From Alphaproteobacteria bacterium (lineage in GTDB: Bacteria; Pseudomonadota; Alphaproteobacteria; UBA6615), in the NCBI GenBank assembly GCA_013003285.1, contig JABDJY010000466.1:1-9369 (forward strand): a DNA stretch of 9,369 bases. The letters are read 5' to 3'. Both the position numbers and the translations under genes were made by a program. The notes below the pieces were generated by a model. That model was not told the DNA's origin and did not search any database. It saw only the letters and a list, made by a program, of their open reading frames with translations. How positions within the stretch are numbered: position 1 is the first letter of the stretch; every line of letters starts with the position of its first letter. Shown here in pieces: positions 6,116 to 9,369 of the stretch.

Positions 6116-6970
6116 TCATTCGATTTTGACGGCGACGGCTAGGCTCTTGAATTTTTTGACGTTCAAAATCGATATAAACCCATCCTTGTAAGAGCGATCG
6201 AGATCGCGTTCGCGTTGGGAAATATTGCCAGAAGTGTTTTCGACAGCATCTAGTTGCGCGGCTGCATGAATCTCTCGGTAATGCTGCAGGACTGCGCGTT
6301 TTCGTTGGAGCTGAATTTGGCAAACGTCGAGAAGGTATTCGAGCGCCGCGCTGCGGATATTGCTCTCAGAGGCGTAACCGTCGGCAACATCTTCGTCTGG
6401 CGTCGTGTTTTTACTTGGGTCTAATCCGTGATCGCAGATTTTGGCTGCGTAGGCTTGGCATATTTTTTCCGGCAAAGCTGCGAGTACGCTGTCGATATCG
6501 CGTGTTTTTATAAACGCCCGTTTGGCTACCGAGACGGCTTGCAAGTCCGCCTCGACGTCGTGCAAGGCAGCCTGTGCTTGGTCGGGTGGCATCGAGACCA
6601 GACCTACAAGTTCATCTTCGTCAGAGCCATCGCGTTCGAACAGTTGTGCAACGACCGACCCGGGGCCAGATCCGCGCGGTTTTAAGTAATCTTGCACCGT
6701 CCGGCGGAGCGCTTTTTGTGCCGCACCGCGTTCAGCACCCCGCAGGCGCCGTTGGCGCCATTCGGCATCGGCCATCTTTCGGACCGCGCGCGTCTCCGTT
6801 ACGCCTTCGGGTGAATAGTCGGCGACCAGGTCGGCGTAGAGCGCGTTATATTCACTCTCGTCCTCCCAGGGCAGCAGCGCCTTGTCGCTATAGGCGCCGT
6901 AGCTGAGCGCATTATAACGAGAGAGCGCATAGCTTGATTTCAAAGGGGTGGGCTTTTTTCGTTTGGTCAT
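6116..6970 (-). CDS. Conserved protein of unknown function
   Basis: The product is 284 residues from an ATG at 6970 with a weak GAGAG site upstream. It is soluble, highly charged and mostly helical in composition, with no signal peptide or membrane segment. The N-terminus is basic (MTKRKK) and followed by SRYNALSYGAYSD and LPWEDESEYNALYADLV, then an Arg-rich helix (EWRQRRLRGAERGAAQKAL). The pattern of SRxNAxxHG/YG, LPWEDxxEY and EWRxRRLR resembles a widespread uncharacterised bacterial family known to me only as hypothetical proteins, often found as solitary genes. I see no enzyme motif, zinc-finger cysteine set or helix-turn-helix. The gene is isolated: a galE remnant converges on it, and a 701-bp gap separates it from the divergent BTLCP gene. 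The coding call is good because of the long frame, plausible composition and family-like motif; no function should be inferred. Confidence 0.75.
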   Translation of the reverse strand: MTKRKKPTPLKSSYALSRYNALSYGAYSDKALLPWEDESEYNALYADLVADYSPEGVTETRAVRKMADAEWRQRRLRGAERGAAQKALRRTVQDYLKPRGSGPGSVVAQLFERDGSDEDELVGLVSMPPDQAQAALHDVEADLQAVSVAKRAFIKTRDIDSVLAALPEKICQAYAAKICDHGLDPSKNTTPDEDVADGYASESNIRSAALEYLLDVCQIQLQRKRAVLQHYREIHAAAQLDAVENTSGNISQRERDLDRSYKDGFISILNVKKFKSLAVAVKIE

Positions 6971-7080
6971 GGCAATAACTCTCGCAATAGTCTTCGAAAG
7001 ACAACGTTAGATAGTATTGCCGACCAGTACATACTGCGTCCCGAGTCGCGTCCAGGGGCCCTCAAAAGGCGCCCAAATCT

Positions 7081-7147
7081 ATATACGTTTATGTATATTC
7101 TCGTTTGTTCTTATCTGGCGTTATCCTTTATCGCCCAACAAACGAGA
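7081..7147. other. Two abutting hairpins in a large intergenic gap
   Basis: The first hairpin pairs ATATAC (7081-7086) with GTATAT (7093-7098) around a 6-nt loop. The second begins at the next base: TCTCGTTTGTT (7099-7109) pairs perfectly with AACAAACGAGA (7137-7147), and inside it GGCG (7117-7120) pairs with CGCC (7132-7135). An 11-bp perfect stem with a second internal stem is unlikely by chance in a 700-bp gap. There is no poly-T after either arm. It could be a structured RNA element, a recombination or replication-related site, or a remnant of a mobile element end. It does not show the RYYYAAC/GTTRRRY arms of an integron attC site. Confidence 0.45.
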
Positions 7148-7346
7148 GATCTATCGTCGCCATTGTCGGCTGCTTTTAGCGTATCGACAAGCGTCGGTTT
7201 TGATCTCAATACGACGCGTTTCACGCCCCACATTTAATTAACGAGCTCAAACGGCCGCCGAGATCAGCGATCATTGGCGTTACTGGTGCGATGGTTTGTA
7301 TTGATCTCACAGGTGATAATCGAGCCATAGCCCCTAGAGACAACTC

Positions 7347-7373
7347 TTACAAGTTGCTGTTATATTCTTGTAA
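7347..7373. promoter_or_regulatory. Spaced inverted repeat TTACAAG-N13-CTTGTAA
   Basis: TTACAAG (7347-7353) and CTTGTAA (7367-7373) are perfect inverted copies with centres 20 bp apart, about two helical turns. It lies in an AT-rich stretch about 300 bp upstream of the BTLCP start and 375 bp upstream of the divergent gene. This fits a dimeric regulator operator, but no regulator gene is nearby and no promoter can be placed exactly. Confidence 0.3.
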
Positions 7374-7671
7374 TGTTCTCTTAAAGTTCTTATTTTTCCA
7401 TTTAATTATAAAACGAATTTGGATTCTCTGCTCGTGATCGCCCGATAAATCGGCGTTTAAGCCGGTATGTGATTTCAACCAAGCTGTGATTGGAAATCTC
7501 CCCGCATTGATCTGATAAAACCAACAACTATAGATACATATGCCTCAACCTCTATTCGATAAACTTGCAAGGTTAGGAGTTGTTTAGGCGCTTCCGACCA
7601 CCATCGACACCATGATTTGAATTCAGACGGAGCCAGGATGGTTCCGCGAGAAAACTGGAAGGTTTCATGGT

Positions 7672-8361
7672 ATGCTCGGTGGTATCGGTAGGTTATTGCG
7701 CAATACTGCACTTGTGGCTGCGTCAACAATATTAATCGCGGCCGCGAGCATCCCAGTTGCTAATGCGGCCCCGGTTCTTCTACCGGGCTATAATACTCAT
7801 CCGTCCACCATGGCTCTACAGCCTTAATGGCAACGCCTGCTGGCGTCCGCCGCCCTACAGCCCGATAACGCGCAGCCGCTATGGCAAGATTTGCATAACG
7901 CCGCCAATGGCCAAGCCCCGATGGGTCAACTCGATATGGTCAACCGCTATTTCAACCGAATTCGTTACGGCGCCGATACCGCTATCTATGGAGCATTCGA
8001 CTATTGGGCCTCGCCGGCGGAGTTCATCGCTCGGGGCTTCGGGGATTGCGAGGACTATTCGATAGCTAAGTACGTCGCACTACGCGCGTTGGGATGGAGC
8101 GCAGATTCTCTACATATTGTGGTAGTCCGCGATCTCAAATGTGCGCTCAATCACGCCGTGCTCGCCGTTAAACTCGAAGGCCAGTGGCTTATTCTCGACA
8201 ATCGAGCGCCACGTGTTCTGATCGCGGCCGAGGTTCCTTTCTATCAGCCGGTCTATGCTGTGAACGAGAACCAATTGCTCGTTTACCAAAGAGCCTGGCG
8301 AACTCATGAAGCATCGGTCGGCGACGAGCGCGAACGCGCCGCCACGTCGAATGCGGGGTAG
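7672..8361 (+). pseudogene. LapG-like transglutaminase-like cysteine peptidase (BTLCP), interrupted by an in-frame TAA
   Basis: The frame starting at ATG 7672 (GGAAGG 9 nt upstream) encodes a clear signal peptide (MLGGIGRLLRNTALVAAS, hydrophobic core, cleavage near VANA-AP at 32). It then meets TAA at 7825-7827 (codon 52) and continues in the same frame without any shift to a TAG at 8359-8361 (229 codons). The downstream part is an intact BTLCP domain: WASPAEFIARGFGDCEDYS with catalytic C126, LNHAVL with H161 and LILDN with D176. The Asp and Glu flanking the cysteine match the calcium-binding pair of LapG. LapG enzymes are periplasmic proteases that cut the N-terminus of large surface adhesins and so release biofilm cells; no adhesin, LapD or type I exporter is visible here. 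A one-base change from a codon such as CAA, GAA or TCA would explain the stop. Alternatives are a sequencing error, readthrough, or an internal restart that would lack the signal peptide. Confidence 0.8.
7891..8361 (+). CDS. Catalytic ORF of the interrupted BTLCP gene (internal-start reading)
   Basis: If the TAA at 7825 is real, the longest product able to carry the Cys-His-Asp triad starts at TTG 7891 (156 residues) or ATG 7921 (146 residues). Neither has a recognisable Shine-Dalgarno. Such a product would keep the whole catalytic core but stay in the cytoplasm, away from the usual periplasmic targets. I list it as the fallback reading of the same locus; the interrupted full-length gene explains the sequence better. 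Confidence 0.4.
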   Translation: MHNAANGQAPMGQLDMVNRYFNRIRYGADTAIYGAFDYWASPAEFIARGFGDCEDYSIAKYVALRALGWSADSLHIVVVRDLKCALNHAVLAVKLEGQWLILDNRAPRVLIAAEVPFYQPVYAVNENQLLVYQRAWRTHEASVGDERERAATSNAG

Positions 8362-8426
8362 CAGCTGTTAGGCAGCGCAATGTGTTGCCGGCTTCCCTTT
8401 GACTCCGCAGCTGGAACTGGGACCTC

Positions 8427-8452
8427 TGGAGCCCACGGCTGCTCCACTTTTC
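8427..8452 (+). terminator. Weak terminator-like hairpin after the BTLCP gene
   Basis: TGGAGC (8427-8432) and GCTCCA (8441-8446) form a 6-bp stem with an 8-nt loop, followed by CTTTTC. It lies 66 bp beyond the BTLCP stop. The T-run is short and the stem modest, so this is only a possible rho-independent terminator. Confidence 0.3.
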
Positions 8453-8488
8453 AAAGCTGAGTCCCGACACGGATCTATCGGTCAGATG

Positions 8489-8517
8489 ACTCGTGATCTA
8501 GAGTTGCCTCCACGAGT
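8489..8517. promoter_or_regulatory. Inverted repeat ACTCGTG-N15-CACGAGT upstream of the oxidoreductase
   Basis: ACTCGTG (8489-8495) and CACGAGT (8511-8517) are perfect inverted copies with centres 22 bp apart, ending 45 bp before the oxidoreductase start. The position near the expected promoter and the two-turn spacing suit an operator, as often found for sugar-catabolism genes. No matching regulator gene is in the window and no clear -35/-10 pair was found. Confidence 0.35.
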
Positions 8518-8562
8518 GAACCCGTTAATCGTATAAACAAGCTCGGATGGGGAGAAACAAAC

Positions 8563-9369
8563 ATGCCCGGTTTGCAACGTGAATTTGGTCTCGCCGTCAT
8601 CGGATGTGGCGCCATCGGCCGTATCCGCGCGCAGTTGGCACGCGACTATCCCGGCATCGGCTGGATTGGCTTGTGCGACATCGACGCTGAACGTGGCCAC
8701 AAGTTGCAGCAGGACACCGGCGCGGACTTTTTTACCACCGATTACGCCGAACTGATCGCCCGGCCGGAAGTCGATGCGACGATCATTGCGACCACCGAAA
8801 ACGACCATACGCGCCCCATCCTGGCAGCGGTCGAGCAGGGCCATTCGCTGCTTATTGAAAAACCGCTGGCGACCAATGCGCGCGAGTCCGAACAGGTTCT
8901 AAAAGCCATCGAAAAGGCGCGTCTGGATGCTGTGATTGGTTACACCCAGCGTTTTCGCCGGCGTTTTCTGGCGGTGAAGGAACGGATCTCGACCGGCGAA
9001 ATCGGCGATGTGACTGGCGTGGTGACCCGCGCATTCATGAATGGCGCCGCGCCCGTCGTCACCTTGTCGCGCGCCGCCAACCACCGGGCCAGCCTGACGC
9101 CCATGGTGGTGTCGGGCACCCACTCGCTGGATATAAGCATGTGGCTGATGGCCGGTAAGAAACCAGTATCGGTCTTTGCGCGCTCGAACGATCGGGTGAT
9201 GTCGCAATACGGCACCAAGGATTCCACTTTCGGCATTTGGACCATGGATGACGGGACGATGTTTTCCATGAATATCAGCTGGGCGTTGCCGCTGGTGTGG
9301 CCCGGCGCGGTGTATGGCCTGGAGATTGGCATCGTCGGCACCGAGGGCGCGATCGATATCGAAGACACG
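8563..9369 (+). CDS. Gfo/Idh/MocA family NAD(P)-dependent oxidoreductase (3' partial)
   Basis: The frame runs 269 codons from ATG 8563 to the right edge without a stop; family members are usually 320-390 residues, so roughly the last quarter is missing. The ATG is preceded by GGGGAG at about 8-nt spacing. The N-terminal Rossmann fold carries VIGCGAIG (residues 12-19), an acidic CDID end of the second strand (38-41, suggesting NAD preference), and the family EKP motif at 99-101. The C-terminal domain shows the GTHSLD motif (185-190), whose His187 is the usual catalytic base position. These enzymes oxidise or reduce sugars, inositols, biliverdin or sugar acids in the cytoplasm. Residues alone do not fix the substrate; sugar, polyol or uronate metabolism is the general expectation. 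It is probably the first gene of a transcription unit continuing to the right, with a 201-bp leader holding an operator-like inverted repeat. Confidence 0.9.
   Translation, partial: MPGLQREFGLAVIGCGAIGRIRAQLARDYPGIGWIGLCDIDAERGHKLQQDTGADFFTTDYAELIARPEVDATIIATTENDHTRPILAAVEQGHSLLIEKPLATNARESEQVLKAIEKARLDAVIGYTQRFRRRFLAVKERISTGEIGDVTGVVTRAFMNGAAPVVTLSRAANHRASLTPMVVSGTHSLDISMWLMAGKKPVSVFARSNDRVMSQYGTKDSTFGIWTMDDGTMFSMNISWALPLVWPGAVYGLEIGIVGTEGAIDIEDT

Larger units (their letters stand above)
6971..7671. other. 701-bp gene-poor divergent intergenic region
   Basis: This gap separates the divergent starts of the unknown-function gene (6970, -) and the BTLCP gene (7672, +). Frames at 7017-7241 (+) and 7475-7729 (-) show no protein-like features and no ribosome binding sites, so I leave them out. 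The gap is AT-rich around 7075-7130 and 7340-7420. It contains two abutting hairpins (7081-7147), a spaced inverted repeat (7347-7373) and a short CGAT-AA-ATCG hairpin at about 7439-7455. No tRNA T-loop or cloverleaf was found. It must hold both promoters and could hold a small RNA. Confidence 0.5.

Noticed and set aside
7081..7147. Integron attC site
   Set aside because: The stem is strong, but the arms do not carry the RYYYAAC and GTTRRRY core boxes, and there is no integrase or gene cassette.
7017..7241. 74-codon plus-strand frame
   Set aside because: It spans the hairpin pair, has no ribosome binding site and its composition is not protein-like.
6971..7671. tRNA or other known RNA gene
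   Set aside because: No GTTCGA-type T-loop with flanking stem or acceptor stem was found on either strand; only simple hairpins are visible.
7475..7729. 84-codon minus-strand frame overlapping the BTLCP signal peptide
   Set aside because: It has no recognisable motif or ribosome binding site and is antisense to a convincing signal peptide.
8482..9368. Several long minus-strand frames at the right end
   Set aside because: They are antisense to the Gfo/Idh/MocA gene, whose plus frame has the GxGxxG, EKP and GTHSLD motifs and a good ribosome binding site.
1..9369. CRISPR array, insertion sequence or defence system
   Set aside because: The only regular repeats are in-frame PKD units, and no transposase, integrase, nuclease, helicase or toxin-antitoxin pair was recognised.

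Overview
The window looks like chromosomal DNA from a proteobacterium, most likely a gammaproteobacterium of marine or soil type. This is an inference from gene families only: a secreted metzincin with PPC and PKD domains, a LapG-type BTLCP cysteine peptidase, a VanZ-like membrane protein, a GalE remnant and Shine-Dalgarno-led starts. No rRNA or marker gene is present to fix the taxon. I found no tRNA, CRISPR array, insertion sequence, integrase or phage structural gene.

Layout. Bases 2-130 are the C-terminal tail of a membrane-anchored protein (+). Bases 93-350 (-) hold a lone TPR remnant. Bases 376-897 (+) encode a divergent soluble inorganic pyrophosphatase that lacks several classical active-site residues. 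It converges on a large secreted metalloprotease at 1092-3656 (-), whose C-terminal part carries three nearly identical 249-bp PKD repeats and an FN3-like domain. A 384-bp gap with a strongly AT-rich island (about 3790-3900) lies upstream of the protease. Next, on the minus strand, come a VanZ-like protein (4041-4415) and a PPP-family metallophosphoesterase (4622-5389). A decayed 3' end of galE lies at about 5573-5909 (+), with a one-base frameshift in an A8 tract. A conserved protein of unknown function follows at 6116-6970 (-). A 701-bp gene-poor gap (6971-7671) holds two abutting hairpins and a spaced inverted repeat. Then comes a LapG-like periplasmic cysteine peptidase (7672-8361, +), whose signal peptide and catalytic domain are intact but separated by an in-frame TAA at codon 52. 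The window ends inside a Gfo/Idh/MocA oxidoreductase (8563 to the edge, +).

How the genes work together. There is no clear operon or shared pathway. Strands alternate and most spacings are large, so the genes look independently transcribed; the possible exception is the phosphoesterase and VanZ pair, which share a strand. The recurring theme is decay: a TPR fragment, a 5'-truncated and frameshifted galE, and a nonsense-interrupted BTLCP gene lie within 9 kb. This suggests a region where genes are being lost, or consensus errors in the assembly. I see no convincing new multi-gene system. The observations most worth checking are the interrupted LapG-like gene, the galE homopolymer frameshift, the altered pyrophosphatase active site and the structured 701-bp gap.
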